From NCBI RefSeq assembly GCF_000315625.1, contig NW_005434655.1, positions 884,259 to 948,258 of the forward strand: a DNA stretch of 64,000 nt, written 5' to 3'. Positions 34,080-45,010 of the stretch are shown in pieces. A program made the translations under genes and the position numbers. Origin of the DNA: Guillardia theta CCMP2712 (Eukaryota; Cryptophyceae; Pyrenomonadales; Geminigeraceae). The notes beneath the pieces were generated by a model that saw only the letters and a program-made list of their open reading frames with translations, made no database searches and was not told where the DNA came from. How positions within the stretch are numbered: the first letter of the stretch is position 1; the number at the start of each line of letters is the position of its first letter.

Positions 34080-36887
34080 AGCATCTATAGTTGGGAGGAA
34101 AGCAAGGCTCGAACATGAGACCTTTGGAAGTAGTTGAGGAGGCTGATGCCGACGTCTCCCATCGTTCCATTCACCATCCCAGGCATCCAGTCCATGAGGT
34201 GTGCTTGCGGCATCCTCGACATGTCCATCATCACCATCGCATTCCAAATGTACCTGTCTTGTCTTGTCTCAGATGTCTATGGTAGGAGGAGATGGAGAAG
34301 GAGCAGGATGAGGAGAAGATGGAGATGGAGAAGGATGAGGAGAAGATGGAGGAGGAGAAGATGGAGGAGGAGGAGGAGGAGGAGATGGAGATGGATATGG
34401 AGGAGGAGATGGATATGGAGGAGCAGATGGAGGAGGAGGGGGAGAAAAGCTGCATTCGAACCTTGCAGTACACGGTGGACCCTCAGGCTTGTGATATCCA
34501 ACATGGAAAGGAGGAGTTGATGGAGAACAAGCGTGCGGTTTATCTTGAAGGATGCCGGCCATGTCATACCTGGAGGGGTTGAGAGAAAGCGGCGAAGCAA
34601 GTCTATTGAAACCCTCGGATGTAGTCGAGGACGGAGAAATGTCCTGTGAGGAAGAAGTCGTTGTCGAGGAGAAGTACGACCTCGTTCTTCCAGTACTTAA
34701 GCACAAGCTCTTTCATGATCCAATTCACAGTCTCGGCACATCGTATCGCTGCGGGAAGGATGCAGGGCAGTGCAAGGTCCATCAACATCTAACGTGAGAA
34801 CGAATGATCAGAGTCAGGTCTACCGCACCTGCATCGTAGGGCACATGATGTATGGCTCCTGTTCGAAACTCCAGGACGTGATGCTGTCTGCGGAGCCCCT
34901 CACACAGTGTGTGAATCTTGTTTCTGACGGATGCAGTTGGCCCGTCGTTAACCACGACATAAATGAAATCGTCCAAGAGGAAAGAGGTCAATGATTCATG
35001 CTATCACGAACAACATCGTCATCATCTTCATCTTCCAATCCCCCCCACTCTCTCCCCGTCTCTCTCTCCCTCGGGAGTCCGTCTCCATCCCTCTCTCTCG
35101 CTCTCTCTTGCTCGCTTGCTCGCTTGCTCGGTCTCGGTCTCGGTCTCAGTCTCGGTCTCGGTTTCGGTCTCGGTCTGACTCCCTTTTCCTCCCGCTTGCT
35201 TGTTCAATCGCTCACTGCCTCTCTCCTTCTCTCCCTCCCTCCCTCTCCCTCTCCCTCGCTCTCCCTCCTTCCCCCCGCCCCCCACTCTCACCTGCATTTT
35301 CACAAAGTCGACTCTGTTAGAGGCGAGAGTCACAACGACGATCTTAGACTTGATATGATGGTCGCGGGGGGGAACAGACAAGGAGGAAGTCAGGTCCTGC
35401 ACATGAGAGCAAACCCTCTCCTCCAACTTCTGAACCAAGCTTGGGTTGTTCATCCACTCTACTGCATCCTCCCTCTCCGGCGCTCTTGCATCATCACCTC
35501 TGCGAGTCTTGAACTCCAGTAGTTCAACATCGACTATCAGCTTCCTCCGCTTTCCGATCCAACCTGAGCTCTCCAAGCACAGATACTCCTTCTCCGACCC
35601 TTGCCAGCAGCCGTAGGAGGCATGATACAACCAGATGGAGCACTTGAAGTTGGCGCAACAGTGCCGCTCACATTCAACCTCGTTGAGAATGAACTGGTTC
35701 TTGTCGTTGAAGATCTCTTCTTCCAGGTTCTTGCATTGCACATCCTGCATCTCAACCTCGTAGAAGCAGTTTGTCACCGTCTCTTGCACCGGAAGCCCAA
35801 GTGCTCTCGCATCCCTTCTGAAGGAGGAGAAGCCCATCCCTGCGCTAGCCAGCACCCGCACAAACGAGGGGATGCGAGGGTTTTCGATCTCAACGAGGAA
35901 CATGTAGACGACAGACGTCTGGTGCGGCACTGAGCTGTCATGCAAGATTCCTTTCCGTACAAGGAAGAAGCCGTCTTGCTCGATCAAGTAGTGCGATGCG
36001 GGTTGGAGGAGGGCATACCCGATGTTCCAGGTGATCAGGAGAGCAAGCCTGTCGTTCAGCTCCAAGTCTTGCACGTCTCTCATCATTGCCGTGACATGCG
36101 TCATGTGCTTCTTGGTTGTTCCAACCATAGTCGAACTTGCGAGCACAAACAGCTGAATCGTTGGAGTCTTCTCGTCTTCCATGGCACCACACGCAGCAAA
36201 GAAAGGCTCGGCTGCCCCAGTCTCAACATCTCGCACGGGCAGGCTTGCTGCTATTTGCGACATCCTGGTCAGCAGGTCTGGCACGTACAAGAAGGATATC
36301 TTGCTGCATTCACCAAACCCCTCATGTGCTCCTTTTGCCCTGCACTCAACAAGGAACTCATGTCTTCCTGGTCGAATATCATGGATGGAAAACGTTCCTA
36401 CGCTCCTTTCGCCTAGCACAGCCTCGGCACTACACTGCCGCTCCTCGCAGATTCGAATCATCCACTCGCTGTCAAAGTGGGCGGTGATGGAGATGTAGAG
36501 ATCGTCGCGCGAATAGACGCTATCTCCTTCAATCGGCCATGAAACCTCGACGAGGTGAGAAGACGACTGGGGAAACATACCCGAAACAGTCATGTTGTCT
36601 TGGAGGACTTGGCCCGAATACCTTTCTGCCCCGAAACACGAAAAGGGATATTTGGCGTGACCTGGTCTGAAGTATGTGAAAGCATAACACCTAATTTCTT
36701 CGTGATTGTAAAATTTACAAGCTCGCAGACAGTCCCCTGCATTCAACGTCATTCCAAGAAAGATGTCTTGTTTTACTCCTGCGATTGCCAGGCCAGGCCT
36801 GATCGTCCAAGGATTTGCACATGGGAACAGGAGGAGGAGGACAAGGACGCGACAGTATCTCATCGCCATCTTCAGTTGCGCTTGCAT
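34078..36887 (-). CDS. Secreted/Golgi PAN-domain protein with C-terminal glycosyltransferase domain
   Basis: The ATG at 36887 starts a signal peptide or anchor (RYCRVLVLLLLFPCANPW). A PAN/Apple-like module follows (LNAGDCLRACKFYNHEEIR, CYAF, FSCFG). The middle region is beta-rich, then a second Cys-rich PAN-like module (ECERHCCANFKCSIWLYH, YGCWQG). The long exon ends SKIVVVTLASNRVDFVKMQ, the first strand of a nucleotide-sugar transferase fold. A repeat-filled intron (about 35045-35290) follows. The domain goes on with DFIYVVVNDGPTASVRNKI, YWKNEVVLLLDNDFFLTG (DxD-like DND), SRYDMAGILQDKP and RYIWNAMVMMDMSRMPQAHL..DVGISLL. A single-base frame slip lies at 34609-34614 (GGGTTTC). Such enzymes glycosylate secreted or wall glycans. 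The final exon and stop (34078) are tentative. Confidence 0.65.
34284..34445. repeat. GAGGAGATG-type minisatellite in an intron
   Basis: Purine-rich gaggag/atggag units lie between glycosyltransferase exons, following a gttcga donor and ending before an accatag acceptor on the minus strand. Confidence 0.85.
35130..35180. repeat. GGTCTC hexamer repeat
   Basis: Eight imperfect copies lie inside the CT-rich intron of the PAN-glycosyltransferase gene. Confidence 0.85.
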
Positions 36888-36949
36888 GAGCTGGGAACGA
36901 GCTGATCTCCCCTTCCTCGGCCTGTTCTCATATCCTCAACCATCGTCGC

Positions 36950-37215
36950 CGCCTTGTTCGCTCCGGGATCCCTCCGGTCTTCATAGGGAACAGAGGGGCG
37001 CAGCAGGAGCACAGCTGTCGGGCCCGCCTCAATTGAATCTCGTAAAAAACCAAACTGACGGCGCACCGTGACCGTCATTCAATGATTCATAACCTTGGTG
37101 AAGTAGTTCAGGACGGTACGCCGGGACATCCGGAGAGTCGAGGAGGCTTGACCCTGACACTGTCGCACAGGCCAAACGGCGAGAAGAGACAAGACAGTCC
37201 CCATGGTTCTGCCCC
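36950..37215. repeat. Dispersed-repeat copy near the divergent promoters
   Basis: Contains cttgaccctgac and cacaggccaaacggcgagaag (37149-37199), shared with the copies at 14061-14104 and 32038-32104. It ends about 140 nt before the bHLH gene's stop codon. Confidence 0.55.
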
Positions 37216-37356
37216 GGCCTTTTGATGGAGTACAATATTCAGTATATTACAAGTCAATCACAAATACCCAGGAGTGCTAATAGATCGGACACATAGTAGG
37301 GCTGATCTATCCAATGCAGCCTGGAGACGGAAACCGATGTTTGGAATCACAGACAA

Positions 37357-38748
37357 TCAACTACAAGAGCGCGTCAAATCCATGAGTTGCTCTTCATAGT
37401 CTCCCACTCTTTGCCAGATCTGATGAGTCATTTGCAATTCGTTGCGGTCATTCAGCAAAAGTCCAGCATAGTGACATTGATCCTTGGTGAAGATCGCAGT
37501 CTGATTGTGCACAATAGTAAAGGATTTCTTCTCCTCGTCGAATTGGAGGTATCTTTCGGTAATGTGCAGCTCTGTTGGAGGAGCATCGTAATGAACGAGG
37601 TAGGAGGCATACAAGCCCGGGCAGCAAGGATGAGGGTACGGGGTTCCATCCAGCTTAATTCTGAAAGCTTCGTGCCACTCTGTCTCAAAGACATCCAAAT
37701 ATTTGGGAAGCTTCAGCTTCACGTGCACCACCGAGTAAACGATGTTGTCTTGATCTGCTTCATGAGAGACATGAATCTGGAGCATTCGCTGGAGAAGAAA
37801 CTCTTTCACGCATTTGAATCTTGTAAGAACACTTTCCAGCGCCATCTTGGCCTCGCTAGTCTCCATCATTTTTGAGATTGAGGCGGTCAAGACAGCTGAA
37901 ACCGCCCCAAAAGTCTTCTGCATCATTTGAAAGCTGGTCTGCAAGGAGCAACTCGACGAGATAGGATCGAACATGAGTACCCCGGAGACTTCCCTCAAAT
38001 GATCTCCATTCCACATCTTAACAGGCCATTCTGGTTGCGCCAGGAAATCTTCAACATGCACAAAAACTTGATTCGCAGCTCTGTCGAGGTATATCCTTAG
38101 TCGTTTCTTTGCGCTGCGCAAACCAATACCGCTAGCGACAAGCATTCGGCAGCATATTTCCACGTGGTCGCTGTCTTTGAGAGTAGCAATTCCATTCAAA
38201 AACACCGTGACGTCGGTTGAATTGAGAAAATGATGGAAATATTGATTTTCAATCGCAAGATCACAATTCTTGACTTGCGTCACTTGGTGCACAGGTTCGC
38301 TGGCTGATTTTGTTCTAAGCTTACCATCTTCAAGATCCGAAACCACCAGAAGAAAATGCGACTTGCTTGATAGAAGGCCATTGTATATGTCATTCTGGGT
38401 GAGAACCGTTTCAGGTAACTTGATCGTTTTAGGGATCGTTGTGCTCGAAGATGATGCAGCTTGATCGCTGCCCTCCGGCGTAGTTGAGAGCGCTAGAACA
38501 TGTCGCTTTGCGTCTTGGAGAAGTTGCAACCAGGTACGACCAGCCTTGAACATACCAATTTTCAACTCAACTTCATCAAAGTTTGGAACCAGACTATCAA
38601 GTTTCTTCTGCAGGTCTCTCGTCCTGCCTCGCTGTGCTTTCTTGCTCGATGCGCTTTCTTTGTATTTAAGAAGCTGGTTTGGGTTTACTCCCATCCGAAG
38701 ATGATGGGAAGAAGATTGGTTAGAGCCTTGTCCTAGATTGTATTGCAT
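37357..38748 (-). CDS. bHLH-like putative transcription factor, single exon
   Basis: 463 residues from ATG 38748 (MQYNLGQGSNQSSSHHLRMG). Residues about 30-85 fit a basic helix-loop-helix. The basic stretch is SSKKAQRGRTRDLQKKLDSL, the loop is VPNFDEVELKIG and helix 2 is AGRTWLQLLQDAKRHVLALS. The basic region lacks the E of a canonical E-box reader (R-G-R-T-R instead of xxExxR), so DNA specificity is unclear. The remaining about 370 residues are mixed alpha/beta (LVVSDLEDGK; VKMWNGDHLREVSGVLMF; HYDAPPTELHITERYLQFD) and were not recognised. It may be a PAS-like or sensory C-terminus. It is intronless. Confidence 0.6.
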   Translation of the reverse strand: MQYNLGQGSNQSSSHHLRMGVNPNQLLKYKESASSKKAQRGRTRDLQKKLDSLVPNFDEVELKIGMFKAGRTWLQLLQDAKRHVLALSTTPEGSDQAASSSSTTIPKTIKLPETVLTQNDIYNGLLSSKSHFLLVVSDLEDGKLRTKSASEPVHQVTQVKNCDLAIENQYFHHFLNSTDVTVFLNGIATLKDSDHVEICCRMLVASGIGLRSAKKRLRIYLDRAANQVFVHVEDFLAQPEWPVKMWNGDHLREVSGVLMFDPISSSCSLQTSFQMMQKTFGAVSAVLTASISKMMETSEAKMALESVLTRFKCVKEFLLQRMLQIHVSHEADQDNIVYSVVHVKLKLPKYLDVFETEWHEAFRIKLDGTPYPHPCCPGLYASYLVHYDAPPTELHITERYLQFDEEKKSFTIVHNQTAIFTKDQCHYAGLLLNDRNELQMTHQIWQRVGDYEEQLMDLTRSCS

Positions 38749-38799
38749 CGTTTCTGTAAACTCAACCGAAGACTGGGCTCATTCGCGGTTTAGTTCAGT

Positions 38800-39400
38800 T
38801 CTTTCGAGTTAGGGAATGAGATCACGCTCAAGATGGTGGCCGAGTGAGCGTAGTGAGATGGAAGGGAGGGTATGAAGCGACAGGAACAAAGTGCGAGTCA
38901 GATCGACGAGATTCGCAAAACCCAGAGGTGGGCGCTGCAGGGAGGCACGGGGGGGGGCACGGGACGAACGTAGAGGGCAGGCGCAACAGGAATCCAGTGG
39001 GTGGGGTAGTGACGAATTGACCGGTGCGGCAGGTAATATCACATCCATTGGCTCAGAAGTAGGGGTTAAACAACCTCGGAGTATGGGTATAATCGAACCA
39101 ATTAGCGTCTCCGAGGGGTGGGTGATCAAAATTGTGGTTGATGGTAGCGAGCCAGGGGTATTTGGGGAAAACCTGGTGGAGGAACATACCGTATTGGACG
39201 GTGAAACACGGGGAAAGCAGGGGGTGGGTGCGCCATGGGTCAAAAAAATTGAGTGAGTAGGGGTGGTTGTACTGTATGTCGTGACCATGTTTTTTAAAAT
39301 CTAAGCAGAGGAAAGGACATGGTGTTGCTGTAGTACCGGGTACTGCCCGTGACCCGCTGTCTCCCACGATATGCACTATTAATTATAAGGGTGGGGTTAT
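38800..39400. mobile_element. Possible degenerate mobile-element remnant
   Basis: Two overlapping minus frames are open. One reads YSLNFFDPWRTHPLLSPCF and TINHNFDHPPLGDANWFDY, the other THSIFLTHGAPTPCFPRVS. This double openness with no flanking exons suggests a former coding sequence or repeat rather than a live gene. No transposase or reverse-transcriptase motif was seen. Confidence 0.3.
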
Positions 39401-40514
39401 CTGATTCATGGTCCCAGACATGTAGGGTCCTGCTCAAAGGCTAGAAGTAGTTGTAAAGGCTGACTCTATCAGAATTTTTTTTCGTCAGGAAGTCGAGTAA
39501 ACGTGAAGCGATGCGATCCCATGCTACAGATCGCATCGCTTTCTACTTCACTGGGAGTAAATGAAAAGACCCACCCCCTCAATCGTGGAGATGAGAGGGG
39601 TTATCAGTAGGTACGCATTTACCCGCCCTCAGCCATATGTTTTCATATGTTATAAATTTCTAGGGTTAATTTGAATTTATAGTTTACAAATCTTGCTTCC
39701 AACCATTGTGGCCGGGCATTTTGGATTGGACATCGGTCACGGAGCGAGCCCGACCCTTTTAAAAAGTCCACGAAGGGGTGGGGTAGGGACATGAGGACAT
39801 GCGATGGAAAAAAAAATGGTCCGTGAGATGTCTCTGTGGATCACGAGGGGACAGGGGCAGCGGTCGGAGCACTACCCCTGTATCATTATGATAAAATAGG
39901 GGTGGTCTGAGGAGCACGATACCGACGGGCAAAAGGGTTCTATGTTTTACTCGTTTCAGCCCGTGCCCGGTCGAGTTTAAAATACGTTTTCATCACCGTT
40001 ACTGGCAGTTATTTGGCCTTCTTGTTGTGCTGCGCTCAAAGTTTTAAGCTAAAAATGAGAACTTTGAGTAAAAGAACAATCAACCACCCCTCATCCCCTC
40101 TCCCCCATCGCTGTCCCCCAAAACTTGACTTAAAATTAGACCTTGTGAACTTTACAGCAGCCACAGCAGCCTTGGTAGTGTGATCATCGGATATCGGAAC
40201 TTGCGGGGCCCGGAGTCGAGGGGCTTTGGAAACTAGGAAACTATGATGGTACGGTATGTCACAGTGTAAGTTGACCAGCCTCTCTCTCAGTAAGCCATGA
40301 TGCGGGTCCGAGGTCAGTCCGAGCGAGGGTCAGCTGAGCGCAGGCTAGTTTTCATTACGTACAGGTGGGCCTAAAGCAGCTGTGGTGCCATCGGATGCTA
40401 TCGGCGGCAAGCGATCAAGTTCCTCCAGTGTCACACCCGCCTCTGTGAGCTTGGAGAGCAAATATGCCTCCTCCAGCTCTTTGTTGCCTTGTAGCTGCAG
40501 CCTGCAAGCTGATG
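39400..40514. other. Long intergenic region with a short hairpin
   Basis: No gene was recognised over about 1.1 kb. It has C/G-run segments (ggggtggg, cccctc) and AT-rich patches. A 12-bp perfect hairpin is at 39506-39541. The right end is the 3' flank of the RAP-domain gene. Confidence 0.5.
39506..39541. other. 12-bp perfect inverted repeat (hairpin)
   Basis: Arms aagcgatgcgat (39506-39517) and atcgcatcgctt (39530-39541) are separated by 12 nt. A weaker outer pair gtgaag/cttcac flanks it. There is no T-run or gene end beside it, so a role is unknown. Confidence 0.7.
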
Positions 40515-43500
40515 TCACTCGACGAGCATTGATAGCAAGGCGAGCTCAAACCTGTCCCACTCATAGAAAGGAATGGAGACAACAATCAGACCCTCTTGTC
40601 GAAGAATTTTCTCTTTCCATCTCGACTCTGTAGCAGGCCAGTGAGATCAGAACAACGGAAATCGCACGAGCTCAAGCGCCGGCTACCAATCGATCGCACA
40701 TAGCGGAAAGAGTCTCCGTCGGCCACTCGGTTGAAATGCATGGGCCCATCAACCTTGAGAAAGCTCTGAGCTGAGAGCAACTAGTCTGTTCCCTCCCTCC
40801 TTACCTCAACCGCCACAATGGCTTTCTTGTTCTTGAAGAGGACGATGTCAATGAGGAAGATCCCGCTCAAGAACTGCGCCAAAGCAGTGACAACCGTGAT
40901 CACGGAGGCAAGGCAAGTCAGACTTACTCTATACTCCATGCTGTGAGAGAATCGCATTCCTTGTAGACAAGAAGAGACGCCTCTGTCACGAGGAGCCGTA
41001 AGCCGGCGCACAAGCTTGCATGCAGAGAAACCTGTGTGTGACAGAGGAAGGGGGCAGCTTTCTTTCCTTCCAGGTCGCTCCAAGTTTCTTGAGCACCTTC
41101 ACACGGGTCACTTCAAGTTCTCCAGGACGGCATAATCATCTGACCTGTCTCAGCTGTCCATCATGTTTCTCTGATTTCCGTAATGGCGAAACTGCGACTA
41201 GAGCCTGAAGAGATGCGTCAATGTTTCCAGCAGCTCCTCTACATGCGCTCACTTGTGCTATCTGGGTAAGATTGGCTGCTCGACATTCGTCCAACCTTGC
41301 AAAGATGGGCTCTAGCAGCAACTCGATGTAATCAAGCCGCTCTCTGGCATGCAGCATTAGCTCCTTCCTCCTTCCCTCCTCCTTCCCTGCCCTTCATCCT
41401 CTCTCATTCCTCCTCCCTCTTCCCTCGCGGTTTCTATCTCTTCTTCTGTGCTCTTTGATCCCCATCCGCCCCTTTCCCTCCACTCTTGTCCATTTTCTTG
41501 GTTACCTCCCCAAGACCACGTGAATCCATAACAAGCTTGACAGGTCATCAATATCCCCTTTGCTCAGCTGCCTATTTTAACAGTCAGGGAGAAACGAATG
41601 GACTGTCGAAGAGGTTCAACAAGGTAGCGATATAGTCTTCGAGAACATGCATGTGAGAGAATTCCTGCATGTCCGTCAGTTACAAGCGCTTAATCCAGCA
41701 TCTTGAGCTCACGTTCTCAGCTTTCATACAACTCCATGACAGCGAGGAGACGGATGAAAGATCCCAGCCGGAGCGTTTCAGCCATCCCTCTACCCGGCAA
41801 GCGTAAGGTGTGTCCGAACAGGACCGGAAGTTTCCTACCTTCAAGAAAGAGACGAAAGCACTTGTCTTGGATCACTCTCGCACCTTTGTAGCAGCCGCTC
41901 ACTGTGAATGCCCTGAAGCATTTTTCAGTTTCTTCTTGCTCACTGATTTGTTTCCTCCCCTCCGATGCGCTTGGCCCTCGCTAATCCGCTTGCCGTCTTT
42001 GCGTGAACCTTCCCTCCCTCCCTTCTGTGGCTCCCTCCCTCATGTTCTTTGTGGCTCCCTCCCTCATGTTCTTTGTGGCTCCCTCCCTCATGTTCTTTGT
42101 GGCTCCCTCCCTTATGCTCCTTCTTCGACTTGCCATCTATTGTTTCATCTCGGCTCTGCCTTTCAGCCTCGAACCTCTTTTGCTCGCCTCTTTCTCTCTC
42201 CTTTCTCTTTCTTATCCTCCTCCTCGGCTTTCAACTCGGTTGAGCCTCCTGCATTACCAGATCGCCTTTGTGAGTTCAGAAGGAGAGAAATTCTTGAATT
42301 CTCTGCGGTTGGGGTGAGAGCGAGAAGTGGGAGTGAAGCTGGCGATGCAAGAGGAGGACGAGAAGAACGAAGAGGAAGCCCTAAACCCTAAACCCAAAGG
42401 CGCTTTAGGCTGACCTTCTGCTGAATTCAGCAATTAGGAGCTCAAGGATCGTCATGGAAGAAGGCGAGCTGTAGAAGAGAGTGAGCAGTTCCAGCTTGAC
42501 TGAGCGTGCCATCACCGAAGGTAGACGATAGTCCAAGCGATCGCACAGAGACTCTGACGTGAGAGAGGGGAAAGGGGACGACGGAACGGAACAGGAATGT
42601 CAGAATGAGCAATGTTTCTTGAACGTGATTACCTTATTCGACACCTTTGACGTAGACTTTGCTTGTAGGATGCACGATGAAATCAGCTGCACCATCTCTA
42701 CTTTGATAGACTTGGATGGAAGCTAAAGAGCTACTTAGTGGACAAGAGGGAGCGAGAGGAGGAGGAGGAGGAGGAGAAACGATAGTGAAAATGCACAAGA
42801 TCGACTTTCACCTTAAGGATATTGACCAGAAGTCTGCTGCAGGTTTCGAGGTCCCACACCCTTTGCATCCTCTTTAGAGCCCGTCCACTACAACGATTCG
42901 AATCACCTTTTCTTCGATCCAGAGTCGCACGATCGGAGGCAGTCTATGAGGAGGGTAAAGAATTTTCTCCCTGCCGTTTGAATTCCGTGGTCATCCTCGG
43001 CTTCTCCAACGTCATGCAGCTCTTGCTCTCTACTCCTGCGGTACAAGGTTCATCGATGCAATGGGGTTGGAAGGGAGCAACTTGTCCATGCCATCCGATT
43101 TTTCCAGCTCCACGTCATCCATCTTGACCACGTTGGAAGTTTGCTGAAACGTCGCAAACAGCGAGAAAGATCTTGTTAGGATGCAAAGGCTGTGATTGTT
43201 GAATTGATCCATCCCTCGGTCAAGGATTTCCTGCCTCAGAGTTTAGCCTGCCCTTCGTCTTTCTGACCTGCTTTGCACCTGCTCGATTGAACTCACAAAT
43301 GACTCCTTTGCGAAGCCTGTCGACGTGTAGGACCTGTACAACGGTCAACTGACAGAACATCTGTGTTCTCTGCACCATAAAATCACTGAAAGTCCTTGTT
43401 CGTTAAACTTATGCAGCCCTCGTTTTGTAATCTGATCATGGAGGAATAAGCGGAGGAAAGGACGGGGGGGAGGAGGAGGAGGAGATGGAGATGGAGATGA

Positions 43501-45010
43501 GGGGGGAAGAGGAGGAAAAGGAGGAGGAAGGAAGAGGGGGAGGGGGGGAGGGGGGGAGGGGGTGGAGGAGGAGGAAGGAGGAGGAGGAGGAAGAGAAGGG
43601 GATTTCGACCTCCTCTTCGCTGACTTCAAACAGGCTCTTAAAATTCTCACTGCGTACACCAATAGTCGCAACCGCCCAGAGGACGTTGCCGATACCCTTG
43701 ACCGAGTCAACAGATGAACTGATTGTGCGGAGAGACTTTTCACCTGCTCACTGAAAATTGAAATGCGAGGGCTCAAAATGCGCTGAGCAGATTCGACAGA
43801 CTGAAAGGAGTTCTTCTTTCGCGCCTGTTGGAGCTGTATGCAGGGAGCAAGCAAATGCTCCTGGAGTGAATCGTCAGGTGCTTCTAAGGTTGATCAGGCA
43901 AACAGGCGCAAAAACACAAGAGCAAGGTTCTATTCTCATTGTGGAAATGTGTTGAACATCATTTCATACCTGAAACTTCAACAGCACTGCGTCGGAGGTG
44001 AAGCCCACTGTAGCGAAGGCCCACAGAATGTTGCTGAGGGACTGCAAGGCAGTTAGGGAGATGCAAGAAGCAACAGCATGAGCACTTGAGTAGTGAAGAG
44101 CTGTAGGTTCATCTTCAACAAATCCTTCTCCAGTCTGAGAGCAAATGCGGTCACGATAAGGCAGAGGTACGGGGCGTTCTATTTACCGAGCAAACAACTT
44201 CTTGTTTGGAATGTTGAAACAGGCGAAAGACCATGCGAGACTTCCAATGGACTGCGAATAGAGTAAGGTAAACTGTCGTCTTTCATACTTGCAGTCATAG
44301 AGATGATTTCGAATCTGTACTTACCACATGCCGGAAGTACATGAAGCCGAGAGTGATCAAGTGATCTCGGAGATAACGGATCAGCCCCAGAACATCGCTG
44401 TCTTGCAGGCGAAGCTTTGCAAGTGCATGAGCAAGAAGAGGAATGATGTCTATATCAAGCTCTTCTCCCCCTTTCAACACTCTCTGATTGATTCCCCTAA
44501 CCAAAGCCACGCACATCGATTTTTCTTTTTCTGAAAGTTGCGCCGGGGCCTGCAGGAATGTTCATGAAAATGAGGGGAGAAAAGCGGCGGCGATGTTACA
44601 GATACCTGCAAGCGCGACATTTTCTGCAAGGCATGCACACCATCTGAAAGACTCAGAGCCAGACCTTTGCTTCGGAGAGCTTGAAGGACATCGAAAAGAT
44701 CCTCCGAGCTTGTCACCTCGTTGATCTGCTCGCGGACGCTCTCGCAGTGGTCATCGCAGCCCTGCTGAAAGGACAGGAGCCTCGGCTGCTGCCAGGAGGT
44801 GCTCCAGGGCCGACGAGACCTCAGTTGCTTCACCGGCAGCCAGGGGATTGTTTCTCCTTTACTCAGACACGAAGTTGAGAAGTTGAGAGCAAATCGGTTC
44901 GACCTGCTCGACTTGTTGCGATTCAGCTGCACTACGACATGATTGCACCTGCTGTTGATGACATTCCCACAATTCAGCGCAAGCCTGCGGCCATGAAATA
45001 CGCATGCCAT
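40515..45010 (-). CDS. RAP-domain protein with helical repeats, organelle-targeted
   Basis: Exon 1 (from ATG 45010) begins MACVFHGRRLALNCGNVI, rich in R/S/N with few acids, a likely mitochondrial or plastid transit peptide. Then INEVTSSEDLFDVLQALRS starts the helical repeats. Later exons carry repeats such as IPLLAHALAKLRLQ (44400s), QSIGSLAWSFACFNIPNKK (44200s), SNILWAFATVGFTSDAVLL (44000s), GIGNVLWAVATIGVRSENF (43650s) and RLDYIELLLEPIFARLDE (41300). The C-terminus is a RAP domain: DIVLFKNKKAIVAVEVDGP, MHFN, ESRWKEKILRQEGLIVVSI, PFYEWDRFELALLSML, stop at 40515-40517. The A/SNxLWAxA repeats plus RAP are typical of organellar RNA-processing factors (OPR/FASTK-like). The exon chain between 41350 and 43000 is only partly resolved. 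Confidence 0.75.
42026..42118. repeat. 24-nt tandem repeat, about 4 copies
   Basis: gtggctccctccctcatgtt(cttt) recurs with little change within an intron of the RAP-domain gene. Confidence 0.9.
42379..42395. repeat. Interstitial telomere-like CCCTAAA tract
   Basis: ccctaaaccctaaaccc is 2.4 units of the plant-type telomere repeat, inside an intron. Shorter ccctaaacc(c) fragments also occur near 50392 and 50421. Confidence 0.6.
43468..43600. repeat. Purine-rich GGA/GGGGA tract
   Basis: Simple-sequence ggagga/gggggag, probably intronic, in the RAP-domain gene. It gives false proline-rich minus frames. Confidence 0.8.

Noticed and set aside
38809-39376. Two overlapping minus proteins of 107 and 159 residues
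   Set aside because: They overlap in different frames, have no start context or neighbours, and match no family I know. Kept only as a possible repeat remnant.
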